DNA of 64,000 nucleotides from Pseudoduganella armeniaca. Lineage in GTDB: Bacteria > Pseudomonadota > Gammaproteobacteria > Burkholderiales > Burkholderiaceae_D. The notes below the pieces were generated by a model. The model saw only the letters and a list, made by a program, of their open reading frames with translations. It ran no database searches and was not told the origin of the DNA. Shown piece by piece: positions 15,682 to 23,811 of this stretch. Positions within the stretch are counted from its first letter, which is position 1. Each line of letters begins with the position of its first letter. Position numbers and translations under genes: made by a program. Location: assembly GCF_003028855.1 (NCBI RefSeq), contig NZ_CP028324.1, positions 6,200,001-6,264,000 on the forward strand, written 5' to 3'.

Positions 15682-17180
15682 TTGGTCTTCGACACCGGCG
15701 CTTTCTTGTCCTCCGGCTTGACGCCGGCTTTCGCTTCGGTCTTGCCGACGATCTCCTCGGCGCGCTTGTCGTCTTCCGGCTCGGCGCGCGCCACTTTCAC
15801 GGGCAGGCCCTTGAAGTGGTTCAGCGCCTGGGCCAGCTGGAAGTCGTTCTTGCTGCCGAATTCGACCGGCTTCTGCTTCTTCGCCAGCGCCAGCGCGCGC
15901 AGCTCTTCTTCCAGCTCGTCGTGGCGGGCGGGTTTCGTTTCCGCCTCGGCCTTGGCCTCGTCGCCATTCGACAGGTGCTTGACCAGATCGGCCTCGCGCA
16001 GGCGCAGGCTGTTCAGGCCATCGCCTTCCGCCGTCTCGTCCACCGCCACGTCCGGCACGATGCCCTTGGCCTGGATCGCGCGGCCCTTCGGCGTGTAGTA
16101 GCGCGCCGTGGTCAGCTTGATGGCCGTTTCCGGCGTGAGCTGGCGCAAGGTCTGCACCGAACCCTTGCCGAACGTCTGGCTGCCCATCACGGTGGCGCGC
16201 TTGTAGTCCTGCAGGGCGCCGGCGACGATCTCGGAGGCCGACGCGGAACCGGCGTTGACCAGCACCACCAGCGGCACCGTCTTCAGGGCGGCCGGCAGCT
16301 TGGCCAGCGGATCGGCCACGCTGCGCCCGCCCAGGTAGTCGTCCGGCCGGGCGTAGAACGTGTGCTTCGAGTCGGCCAGCTGGCCGTCGGTCGAGACGAT
16401 CACGGAATCCTTCGGCAGGAATGCGGCGGAGACGCCGATGGCGCCCGGCACCACGCCGCCCGGGTCATTGCGCAGGTCCAGCACGATGCCCTTGATGTCC
16501 GGATGCTGGGCGTACAGCGACGACAGCTTCTTCGCCATTTCGTCCACCGTCGGTTCCTGGAACTGGGCGATGCGCAGCCACACATAGCCCGGCTCGATCA
16601 GCTTTGCCTTGACGCTCTGCACGCGGATTTCCTCGCGCACGATGGGCACGATCAAGGGTTTATCTTCGCCCTTGCGCGACACCGTCAGCACGACCTTGGT
16701 GCGGGGCTCGCCGCGCATCTTCTTGATCGAGTCGTCCAGCGTCATGCCCTTCAGCGGCACGCCGTCCAGCCGGGTGATCAGGTCGCCGGATTTCAAACCG
16801 GCCTTGTAGGCGGGCGAATCCTCGATCGGCGACACCACTTTCACATAGCCGTCCTCCATCGCCACCTCGATGCCGATGCCGACGAACTTGCCCTGCACGG
16901 ACTCGCGCATCTCGCGGAAGGCTTTCTTGTCGAGATAGACGGAGTGCGGGTCGAGCGACGCCACCATGCCGGCGATGGCGTCCTGCACCAGCTTCTTGTC
17001 GTCCACGCTTTCGACGTAGTCGGTCTTGATCAGGCCGAACACGTCGGCCAGCTGGCGCAGTTCCTCCAGCGGCAGCGGCGCTTCGGGCCTCTGCGCGGCG
17101 GCGGAAAACTGGAAGGAGGCGGCGACACCGGCCACCATGCCGAGGCCGATGAGGCCGATACTCTTGACGTTAATGCCCAT
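15678..17180 (-). CDS. ctpA: C-terminal processing peptidase, S41 family
   Basis: A 500-residue periplasmic protease anchored by an N-terminal hydrophobic segment (about 7-28). It has a PDZ domain (about 95-165; GKFVGIGIEVAMEDGYVKV) and a catalytic Ser/Lys core with the Ser in GSASASE (about 311-317) and Lys 339 in TFGKGSVQ. The C-terminal 100 residues are charged and Lys/Glu-rich. It follows envC by 25 bases, a neighbourhood common in Burkholderiales and suggestive of a cell-wall or envelope role. Confidence 0.93.
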   Translation of the reverse strand: MGINVKSIGLIGLGMVAGVAASFQFSAAAQRPEAPLPLEELRQLADVFGLIKTDYVESVDDKKLVQDAIAGMVASLDPHSVYLDKKAFREMRESVQGKFVGIGIEVAMEDGYVKVVSPIEDSPAYKAGLKSGDLITRLDGVPLKGMTLDDSIKKMRGEPRTKVVLTVSRKGEDKPLIVPIVREEIRVQSVKAKLIEPGYVWLRIAQFQEPTVDEMAKKLSSLYAQHPDIKGIVLDLRNDPGGVVPGAIGVSAAFLPKDSVIVSTDGQLADSKHTFYARPDDYLGGRSVADPLAKLPAALKTVPLVVLVNAGSASASEIVAGALQDYKRATVMGSQTFGKGSVQTLRQLTPETAIKLTTARYYTPKGRAIQAKGIVPDVAVDETAEGDGLNSLRLREADLVKHLSNGDEAKAEAETKPARHDELEEELRALALAKKQKPVEFGSKNDFQLAQALNHFKGLPVKVARAEPEDDKRAEEIVGKTEAKAGVKPEDKKAPVSKTK

Positions 17181-17205
17181 ATTTTTTCCGCTGTGCGCCG
17201 AGGTT

Positions 17206-18672
17206 CTAGAACTTTACCCATCCGGCCGGATCGAAGGCCCGGCCCTGGTGGCGCAACTCAAAGTATAAACCCGATTCTTCGTTACCGCCGCTGTTTCCGG
17301 CCGCCGCGATGACGTCGCCGGCCTTGACCACGTCGCCTGCGCGGCGCAGCAGCGACTGGTTGTTACCGTAGATGCTCATGTACTGGCTGCCGTGATCGAC
17401 GATGATCAGGTTGCCGAAACCGCGCAGCCAGTCGGCGAACACGACCCGGCCGCCCGCCACCGCATGCACCTCGGTGCCTTCGCCCGCCAGAATGAACACG
17501 CCCTTCCAGCTGGGGCCATCGCCACGCTTGCTGCCGAACTTGGCGGCGATCCGGCCGGACAACGGCGCGCGCATCTGCCCTTTCAGGCTGGCGAACGCGC
17601 CGGCCGGCGCGGCCGGGGCCAGTGCCACGTCCGCCGGCTTCGCGGCACCCTCGTCACGCGGTTCCGGTTTGACGGGCTCGCGCTGCGCCACCGGCGGCTT
17701 CGGTTCCGGCTTCTGCACCACGCGCGGTTCCTGCGCTGGCGGCGTCTTGCCCCGGTTTTCCCGCGCCAGGCGTTCGCGTTCGGCGCGCGCCTTGGCCTGC
17801 GCCAGCCGCTCTTCCTCGGCCTTGGCCTTGGCACGCGCTTCCGCCTCGGCCTTGGCCTTCGCCCGCGCGGCCGCCAGCAGCTCCTTGCGCTTCGCTTCGG
17901 CGGCCGCGGCGCGGGCCTGTTCTTCGATCAGTTTATTCAGGCGATCGACCAGGGCGCCCATGCGCTGCTCGTCCCTTTCGACCTTGCCCACTTCCTGGCG
18001 CTGGCTGACCAGCTTCTGGGACAGGCTGGCCACCAGCGCGGCATGCTTGGCCTTCTGCTGTTCCAGCACCAGTTTCTGCTGGCGCTCTTCTTGCGCGATC
18101 TCTTCCAGCTCGTCGCGCGCGTTCTGGGCCTCGGCCTGGTTGGCCTCGACGGCGGCCAGGTTGGCGCGCAGCGATTCGATCAGGCGCGCCTGCGCCTGCG
18201 AGACGTACGACATCAATTGCAGGTCACGGTTGATGCGGTTCGGGTTATCGCCCGACAGCAGCAGCTTGATGCGATCCTCGTTGCCGGCCACGTACTGCTC
18301 GCGCAGCAGCTTGGCCAGCTGGCGCTTCTGCTCCGCGATGGTGGCCGCCAGCCGTTCGCGCTGCGTGGCCAGTTCGCCGATGCGGGCGTTGGTCTGTGCC
18401 TGCTCGTCGGCCAGCTCGCGCAGTTGCCGGTTGGCCTGCGAGATCGCCGCCTCGGATTCGGCCAGCGTGTCGGCGGCTTCCTCCTTGGCGCTCTCGGTCT
18501 GGCCGATGTCGCGCTTCAGGGCGTTGAGCTTTTGCTGCAGGGCGGCGCGCTGCGCTTCGGCGGCGGCCTTTTGCTTGCTGCGTTCCGTGGGTTTCGCGTG
18601 GACGCTGGCGCACAGCGCCAGCGCCAGCGCCGCGGCGAGCCAGGCGCCGCGGCGGGGAGAGTGACCTGCCAT
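17206..18672 (-). CDS. envC: EnvC-like murein hydrolase activator (degenerate LytM domain)
   Basis: A 488-residue periplasmic protein with a signal peptide (about 1-27), a long coiled coil (about 30-300, Ala/Glu/Arg/Lys-rich) and a C-terminal M23/LytM domain (about 375-488). The domain lacks the zinc ligands of active peptidases. The first His/Asp pair is replaced in GVFILAGEGTEV, and the HxH motif reads YFELRHQG. That matches EnvC-type activators of AmiA/B amidases. It is nine bases downstream of gpmA. Confidence 0.88.
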   Translation of the reverse strand: MAGHSPRRGAWLAAALALALCASVHAKPTERSKQKAAAEAQRAALQQKLNALKRDIGQTESAKEEAADTLAESEAAISQANRQLRELADEQAQTNARIGELATQRERLAATIAEQKRQLAKLLREQYVAGNEDRIKLLLSGDNPNRINRDLQLMSYVSQAQARLIESLRANLAAVEANQAEAQNARDELEEIAQEERQQKLVLEQQKAKHAALVASLSQKLVSQRQEVGKVERDEQRMGALVDRLNKLIEEQARAAAAEAKRKELLAAARAKAKAEAEARAKAKAEEERLAQAKARAERERLARENRGKTPPAQEPRVVQKPEPKPPVAQREPVKPEPRDEGAAKPADVALAPAAPAGAFASLKGQMRAPLSGRIAAKFGSKRGDGPSWKGVFILAGEGTEVHAVAGGRVVFADWLRGFGNLIIVDHGSQYMSIYGNNQSLLRRAGDVVKAGDVIAAAGNSGGNEESGLYFELRHQGRAFDPAGWVKF

Positions 18673-18680
18673 GAATAGCT

Positions 18681-19427
18681 TTACTTGGCCTTGCCCTGGT
18701 TGGCGACCGCGGCCTGGGCCGCGGCGATCGCGTCGGCATCGCCCAGGTAGTAGTGGCGGATCGGCTTCAGGTCGGCGTCCAGCTCATACACCAGTGGCTG
18801 GCCGTTCGGGATGTTCAGGCCGACGATTTCCTCGTCGCTGATACCGTCCAGCATCTTGATCAGCGCGCGCAGGCTGTTGCCGTGGGCCGAGATCAGGATC
18901 TTCTTGCCGGCCTTGATGGCCGGTGCGATCTCCTCGTCCCAGGCCGGCATCACGCGCGCCACGGTGTCCTTCAGGCACTCGGTCAGCGGGATCTGCTCCT
19001 TGGCCAGGCCGGCGTAGCGCGGGTCGTTGAACGAGGTGCGGTCGTCGCCTGCTTCCAGTGCCGGCGGCGGCGTGTCGTAGCTGCGGCGCCAGACCAGCAC
19101 CTGGGCGTCGCCGTACTTGGCGGCGGTCTCGCCCTTGTCCAGGCCCTGCAGCGCGCCGTAGTGGCGCTCGTTCAGGCGCCAGTCGTGCTTGATCGGCAGG
19201 TACATCAGGTCCATCTCGTCGAGCGTCAGCCACAGCGTGCGGATGGCGCGCTTCAGCACCGACGTGTAAGCCAGGTCGAACGTATAGCCTTCGCGCTTCA
19301 GCACCTCGCCAGCGGCCTTCGCTTCGTTGATGCCTTTTTCCGTCAGGTCCACATCGGTCCAGCCGGTGAAACGGTTTTCGAGATTCCAGGTGGACTCGCC
19401 ATGACGCATGAATACGATTTTGTACAT
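18681..19427 (-). CDS. gpmA: 2,3-bisphosphoglycerate-dependent phosphoglycerate mutase
   Basis: A 248-residue glycolytic enzyme interconverting 3- and 2-phosphoglycerate. It shows the phosphohistidine motif FMRHGESTWN (His 9), the substrate motifs TGWTDVDLTEKG and ERHYGALQGLDKGE, and the second catalytic His in ISAHGNSLRALIK. The C-terminal tail after about residue 235 is short and Ala-rich. It heads the minus-strand envC-ctpA-moeB operon and is divergent from the rhodanese gene. Confidence 0.96.
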   Translation of the reverse strand: MYKIVFMRHGESTWNLENRFTGWTDVDLTEKGINEAKAAGEVLKREGYTFDLAYTSVLKRAIRTLWLTLDEMDLMYLPIKHDWRLNERHYGALQGLDKGETAAKYGDAQVLVWRRSYDTPPPALEAGDDRTSFNDPRYAGLAKEQIPLTECLKDTVARVMPAWDEEIAPAIKAGKKILISAHGNSLRALIKMLDGISDEEIVGLNIPNGQPLVYELDADLKPIRHYYLGDADAIAAAQAAVANQGKAK

Positions 19428-19519
19428 AGGGCTATCAGTTCAGAGGTTAGAAATCGGTGGACACAATCTTGCTTGTCAGCCAGAAAAATAGGGCCGGGGC
19501 TGCGAAACGGCATCTATTT

Positions 19520-19525
19520 TATAAT
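19520..19525 (+). promoter_or_regulatory. -10 box (TATAAT) of the rhodanese-grxC genes
   Basis: A perfect TATAAT followed by GCGCGG, the usual look of a sigma-70 -10 box in this group. It overlaps the first in-frame ATG (19524), so that ATG cannot be the translation start. No clear -35 hexamer is visible. Confidence 0.6.
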
Positions 19526-19556
19526 GCGCGGATTCAGTTCAACCATTGGAAGCACA

Positions 19557-19958
19557 GTGAAATTCATTCTCGACCATATCTTTCTTGTTGGCATCGCCGT
19601 GTTGTCCGGGGGCGCCCTGCTCTGGCCGGCGCTGACGCAACGGGGCAAAAAGGCCACCCCGCTGGAAGTGACGCAGTTGATAAATCGCGGCAAGGCCACC
19701 ATTGTGGACGTACGTGACGCCGATGCGTTCGCCGCCGGTCATCTGCGCGACGCCCGCAACATCCCGCTGAAGGACCTGAAGGGACGTACCGGCGAGCTGG
19801 ATAAACTGAAGAGCAAGACGGCCGTGGTCGTCTGCCAAAAAGGGACGCGGGCCTATGGCGCCGCCAAGGTTCTGGAACAGGCTGGTTTCACGGATGTCGT
19901 CGTCCTGGACGGTGGCATCGATGCGTGGCAGACCCAGGGTCTGCCGACCACCAAATAA
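19557..19958 (+). CDS. Membrane-anchored rhodanese-like protein
   Basis: A 133-residue protein with an N-terminal membrane helix (about 5-24) and one rhodanese domain. The active-site Cys 93 lies in the loop CQKGTRAY, so it may handle sulfane sulfur. I chose GTG 19557 because the upstream ATG 19524 overlaps the TATAAT box. GGAAG lies just before the GTG. It precedes grxC by 16 bases, and the rhodanese-grxC-secB-gpsA order is typical of Burkholderiales. Confidence 0.88.
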   Translation: MKFILDHIFLVGIAVLSGGALLWPALTQRGKKATPLEVTQLINRGKATIVDVRDADAFAAGHLRDARNIPLKDLKGRTGELDKLKSKTAVVVCQKGTRAYGAAKVLEQAGFTDVVVLDGGIDAWQTQGLPTTK

Positions 19959-19974
19959 CGCGAGGAGAATTGCC

Positions 19975-20235
19975 ATGACCGCCAACGTCACCATGTATAC
20001 CACCGCTGTCTGCCCCTACTGCATCCGCGCCGAGCGCCTGCTGGAAAGCAAGGGCATCAAGAACGTCAACAAGATCCGCGTCGACCTCGACCCGGCCCAG
20101 CGCCAGGTCATGATGGAAAAGACGGGCCGCCGCACCGTGCCGCAGATCTACGTGGGCGATACCCACGTGGGCGGTTTCGACGACCTGTACGCGCTGGACC
20201 AGCAAGGCCGCCTGGATCCGCTGTTGCAGGGCTGA
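19975..20235 (+). CDS. grxC: Glutaredoxin 3
   Basis: An 86-residue dithiol glutaredoxin with active site CPYC (13-16), the cis-Pro motif TVPQIYV and the glutathione-binding GGFDDL. GAGGAG lies ten bases ahead of the ATG. It reduces disulfides and glutathione mixed disulfides in the cytoplasm. Confidence 0.95.
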   Translation: MTANVTMYTTAVCPYCIRAERLLESKGIKNVNKIRVDLDPAQRQVMMEKTGRRTVPQIYVGDTHVGGFDDLYALDQQGRLDPLLQG

Positions 20236-20299
20236 CGCGCCCGGATTGATGTGGCATCAACGCGGGGTTAAAAAAGGGTCGCAAACATATTTCTTTTGC

Positions 20300-20305
20300 T
20301 ACAAT
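20300..20305 (+). promoter_or_regulatory. Candidate -10 box of secB
   Basis: TACAAT in an AT-rich stretch, about 80 bases ahead of the secB ATG and 65 bases after grxC. The -35 region is not recognisable. Confidence 0.45.
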
Positions 20306-20384
20306 TGCCTCGCGTTTGATTCGGGCTGCCCGCAGCCTAGGCCAAGCACCATCAATCATTGTCCAAATTCATTGAAAGCGTTCC

Positions 20385-20876
20385 ATGTCCGACGAAAATC
20401 AGCAACCAGTATTCCAAATCCAACGCGTCTACCTGAAAGACATGTCGCTGGAACAGCCGAACTCCCCGGCCATCTTCCTGGAACAGGAAGCCCCTTCGAT
20501 CGAAGTCGCCCTGGACGTGGGCGCTGCACCGCTGGCTGACGGCATCTTCGAATCGACCGTGACGATCACCGTGACCGCCAAGGTCAAGGACAAGGTCGCT
20601 TTCCTGGTCGAAGGCAAGCAAGCCGGCATCTTCGAAGCCCGCAACATCCCGAACGACCAACTGGACCCGCTGCTGGGCATCGGCTGCCCGAACATCGTGT
20701 ACCCGTACCTGCGCGCCAACATCGCCGACCTGATCACCCGTGCCGGCTTCCCGCCCGTGCACCTGGCCGAGATCAACTTCGAGGTGTTCTACCAGCAGCG
20801 CCTGCAAGCCCTGGCCGAACAGCAAGCCGCGGCCGGCGGTTCGACCCCAGCCGAAGGCACCACCACCGTCCAGTAA
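20385..20876 (+). CDS. secB: Protein-export chaperone SecB
   Basis: A 163-residue cytosolic tetrameric chaperone that holds preproteins unfolded for SecA. The sequence matches SecB throughout (FQIQRVYLKDMSLEQPN, FLVEGKQAGIFE, IVYPYLRANIADLITRAGFPPVHLAEINF) and has a short Ala/Gly/Thr-rich tail. It has its own likely promoter and is followed by a hairpin. Confidence 0.97.
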   Translation: MSDENQQPVFQIQRVYLKDMSLEQPNSPAIFLEQEAPSIEVALDVGAAPLADGIFESTVTITVTAKVKDKVAFLVEGKQAGIFEARNIPNDQLDPLLGIGCPNIVYPYLRANIADLITRAGFPPVHLAEINFEVFYQQRLQALAEQQAAAGGSTPAEGTTTVQ

Positions 20877-20923
20877 TTCTTGCCGGACGCACCCGGGACC
20901 GCGGCCTGCCGCGGCTTCCGCAA

Positions 20924-20948
20924 ATCAAAGGCCCGCGTGGCCTTTGAT
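20924..20948 (+). terminator. Candidate terminator after secB
   Basis: ATCAAAGGCC and GGCCTTTGAT form a perfect ten-base stem around CGCGT. The downstream T run is weak (CATTTT), so read-through into the SH3-domain gene is likely. Confidence 0.55.
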
Positions 20949-20972
20949 CATTTTGGACGAAAGTTTTTTGCA

Positions 20973-21416
20973 ATGACTGTTACCCGTTTGATAATCGGGG
21001 CTGTGCTGACGCTGGCCGCCGGTGCCGCCTGCGCGGCCGATTTCAAGACGGTCGGCGCGGCCCCCGCCGTGCTGTATGACGCGCCCTCGACCAAGGGCCA
21101 CAAGCTGTTCATCGTGCCGCGCGGCGCGCCGCTGGAGATCGTGCTGGCCTATGGCGAGTGGGTCAAGGTGCGCGACGCCAGCGGCGACACGGCCTGGACC
21201 CCGCTGCGCGGCCTGTCGGCCAAGCGCAATGTCGTGATCCGGGCCGCCAACACCAAGGTGCGCAGCACCGAGGACGAAACTGCCACCGTCGTTTTCATCG
21301 CCGACAAGGGCGTGCTGCTGGAACTGGTGGAACCGGGCGCCAATGGCTGGACCCGGGTACGCCACCGCGACGGGCTGACCGGCTACGTGCGCAGCAGCGA
21401 GATCTGGGGCCTCTGA
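20973..21416 (+). CDS. Exported bacterial SH3-domain protein
   Basis: A 147-residue protein with a signal peptide cut near residue 22 (GAACA/AD). Two SH3b-like units follow (about 25-85 and 88-147), marked by the GEWVKVRDASGDTAW and NGWTRVRHRDGLTGYV repeats. Such domains bind peptidoglycan or mediate envelope interactions. ATG 20973 is chosen because the signal peptide starts there. gpsA begins one base after its stop, so they are probably coupled. Confidence 0.85.
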   Translation: MTVTRLIIGAVLTLAAGAACAADFKTVGAAPAVLYDAPSTKGHKLFIVPRGAPLEIVLAYGEWVKVRDASGDTAWTPLRGLSAKRNVVIRAANTKVRSTEDETATVVFIADKGVLLELVEPGANGWTRVRHRDGLTGYVRSSEIWGL

Positions 21417-21417
21417 C

Positions 21418-22452
21418 ATGCCACATTCAACTCTCGCCCGGCGCCGTATCGCCGTGCTGGGCGCCGGCGCCTGGGGCACGGCCGTCGCCATCGCCGTCGC
21501 CGCGCGCCACGACGTGCTGCTGTGGGGCCGCAATACCGCCGCGATGGAAGAGATCGCCGCCGCGCGCGACAACACCCATTACCTGCCGGGCTATCCGTTC
21601 CCGCCCGGCCTGCAGGTCGGCACCGACTTCGATGCCGCCGTGGCCCATGCCGGCAGCGATGGCCTGCTGATTGCCGCCTGCCCTGTCGCGGGCTTGCGGC
21701 CATTGCTGCACAGCCTGAAGGGCCGGCCGATCCCGAACCTGGTCTGGCTGTGCAAGGGCTTCGAATACGAGACCGGGCTGCTGCCGCACCAGATCTTCCG
21801 CGAAGTGCTGGGCGACACGATTCCCAGCGGCGCGCTGTCCGGCCCGTCGTTCGCCCAGGAAGTGGCACGCGGCCTGCCGTGCGCGCTGACGATCGCCTCG
21901 ACCTCGGCGGCGCTGCGCGACAGCGTCGTCGCGGCCGTCCACGGCGGCATGATGCGGGTGTATTCCAGCGAGGATGTCATCGGCGTCGAGGTTGGTGGCG
22001 CTGTCAAGAACGTGATGGCGATTGCGACGGGTATCGCGGACGGCCTGGGCCTGGGTTTGAACGCCCGCGCCGCCCTGATCACGCGCGGGCTGGCCGAGAT
22101 CACCCGGCTGGGCAGCACCTTGGGCGGCAATATCGAGACGTTCATGGGCCTGACGGGCATGGGCGACCTGATCCTGACCTGCACGGGCGACCTGTCGCGC
22201 AACCGCCGCGTCGGCCTGGGGCTGGCGCAGGGCAAGGCGCTGGACACCATCGTCAGCGAGCTGGGCCATGTGGCCGAAGGCGTGCCCTGCGCCAAGGCCG
22301 TGCGCGAGCTGGCGGCCCGCCGGGGCGTGGACATGCCGATCACCAACGCCGTGGCGGCCGTGTTGTTCGATGGCCAGCAGCCGCTGGACATGGTCACGCG
22401 CATCCTGGCGCGCGACCCGCGCGACGAAACGCTGGTGCCCGCGCCCAAATAA
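21418..22452 (+). CDS. gpsA: NAD(P)-dependent glycerol-3-phosphate dehydrogenase
   Basis: A 344-residue enzyme making sn-glycerol 3-phosphate for phospholipids. It has the dinucleotide motif GAGAWGTAVA (about 15-24), the catalytic-region motif GGAVKNVMAIATGI, and substrate motifs AALITRGLAEITRLG and GMGDLILTCTG. Length and motifs are standard. Confidence 0.96.
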   Translation: MPHSTLARRRIAVLGAGAWGTAVAIAVAARHDVLLWGRNTAAMEEIAAARDNTHYLPGYPFPPGLQVGTDFDAAVAHAGSDGLLIAACPVAGLRPLLHSLKGRPIPNLVWLCKGFEYETGLLPHQIFREVLGDTIPSGALSGPSFAQEVARGLPCALTIASTSAALRDSVVAAVHGGMMRVYSSEDVIGVEVGGAVKNVMAIATGIADGLGLGLNARAALITRGLAEITRLGSTLGGNIETFMGLTGMGDLILTCTGDLSRNRRVGLGLAQGKALDTIVSELGHVAEGVPCAKAVRELAARRGVDMPITNAVAAVLFDGQQPLDMVTRILARDPRDETLVPAPK

Positions 22453-22672
22453 TACCGTTGTAAAACGTTGCCTTGCCGCATCGATCTTGACGCAGTCGAG
22501 GTCGGCGGCATGTCTTTCTGGATAGCATCGACAGGGTCATCCCGCGCCGAGCTATCCATGTCCATCCCTTCCGTCCCGTTATCGCTGCGCCCTTGCTTCG
22601 CCTTCCAGTCGGTGGCCGGCGCCGATCCGCTCGCGCATTCGTCCAACCGCCCATCGCCACAGGAGTGATCGC
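22453..22672. other. 220-bp intergenic region, no gene seen
   Basis: No ORF with plausible codon use, hairpin with a T run or clear promoter. A well-placed GGAG precedes the glycosyltransferase start. Confidence 0.5.
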
Positions 22673-23686
22673 ATGGAACTACTGCATCCATGGCGCCTGG
22701 ACCTGCCAACGCAGGCCCGGGACAAGCCCGTGCTCAGCCTGGTACTGCCCTGCTATAACGAGCAGGAGGTGCTGCCGGAAACCACGCGGCGGCTGGTCGC
22801 GCTGCTGGCGGCGCTGGAGGCGGCCGGCAGCATTGGCCCGGGCAGCGCCATCTATTACGTGGACGACGGCAGTACCGACGCCACCTGGCGGCTGATCGGC
22901 GAGTATGCGGCCGTCTCGCCCGTCGTCTGCGGCATCAAGCTGAGCCGCAACCGCGGCCACCAGAACGCGCTGTTGTGCGGGCTGATGACGGTGCCGGGCG
23001 ACGTCGTTGTCAGCCTCGATGCCGACCTGCAGGACGACCTGGACGCGATTCCGGCCATGCTGGCCGAGTACCGCGCCGGCAGCGAGATCGTGTACGGGGT
23101 GCGCAGCCGGCGCGACAGCGACAGCTTCCTCAAGCGCGTGACGGCGCAGGCGTATTACCGGCTGCTGGCGGGCATGCAGGTGCAGGTCCAGTTCAACCAC
23201 GCGGACTTTCGCCTGATGAGCCGGCGCGCACTGGAGGCGCTGCGCGGCTATGACGAAACCCACCTGTTCCTGCGCGGCCTGGTTCCGCAGCTGGGCTATC
23301 GCACCGCCGTGGTCGAATTCGAGCGCGCCGCGCGCTTTGCCGGCACGTCGAAATACCCGCTCAGCAAGATGCTGGCGCTGGCGTGGCAGGGCGTCACCTC
23401 GTTTACCGCGTACCCATTGCGGCTGATCACCAGCGTCGGCGCGCTGGTATCGCTGGGCAGCCTGCTGCTGGCGACCTGGGCGCTGGGCATCCGCCTGCTG
23501 ACGGCGGAAGCGGTGCCGGGTTGGGCGTCGGCCGTCATCCCGATGTACCTGCTGGGGGGTGTCCAGCTGCTCAGCCTGGGCATCATCGGCGAGTATCTCG
23601 CCAAGGTGTACGAGTCGACCAAGCGCCGGCCCCGCTACCACGTCGAGACCGTGTGCGGCAGCCGCTTCGAGCGCGACGGCGCATGA
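22673..23686 (+). CDS. Family 2 glycosyltransferase, polyprenyl-phosphate type
   Basis: A 337-residue membrane-attached enzyme. The GT2 catalytic domain (20-235) has VDDGSTD (63-69), SRNRGHQNALLCG (91-103) and DAD at 116-118 (VVVSLDADLQDD). Two membrane helices follow (about 245-270 and 280-305) and then a GEYLAKVYxxxKxRPRY tail. This is the GtrB/ArnC/DPM1 layout, which transfers a sugar from a nucleotide donor to a polyprenyl phosphate. The stop overlaps the next small ORF as ATGA. It probably supplies the lipid-linked sugar for the membrane protein two genes downstream. Confidence 0.9.
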   Translation: MELLHPWRLDLPTQARDKPVLSLVLPCYNEQEVLPETTRRLVALLAALEAAGSIGPGSAIYYVDDGSTDATWRLIGEYAAVSPVVCGIKLSRNRGHQNALLCGLMTVPGDVVVSLDADLQDDLDAIPAMLAEYRAGSEIVYGVRSRRDSDSFLKRVTAQAYYRLLAGMQVQVQFNHADFRLMSRRALEALRGYDETHLFLRGLVPQLGYRTAVVEFERAARFAGTSKYPLSKMLALAWQGVTSFTAYPLRLITSVGALVSLGSLLLATWALGIRLLTAEAVPGWASAVIPMYLLGGVQLLSLGIIGEYLAKVYESTKRRPRYHVETVCGSRFERDGA

Positions 23687-23811
23687 ACGCCCTGCCCGCC
23701 TGCGCCAGCGCCTGTTCCGCGCTGGTATATTTCCTGGCCAGCGAGGGCATCCGCAATCACCTGTTGCTGCTGCGCCGGGCCGTACAAGCACTGCTGGGGC
23801 ACCTCGCGTGA
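23683..23811 (+). CDS. 42-residue ORF bridging two glycosylation genes
   Basis: It starts in an ATGA overlap with the GT2 stop and ends in a GTGA overlap with the next start, which suggests it is translated. The hydrophobic/Cys-rich N-terminus and leucine-rich middle (NHLLLLRRAVQALLGHL) could form a small membrane peptide. No family recognised. It may only couple the translation of its neighbours. Confidence 0.45.
   Translation: MNALPACASACSALVYFLASEGIRNHLLLLRRAVQALLGHLA

Noticed and set aside
19524..19556. ATG 19524 as the start of the rhodanese gene
   Set aside because: It overlaps a perfect TATAAT box, so it would not be in the transcript. GTG 19557 gives the usual membrane-anchor start.
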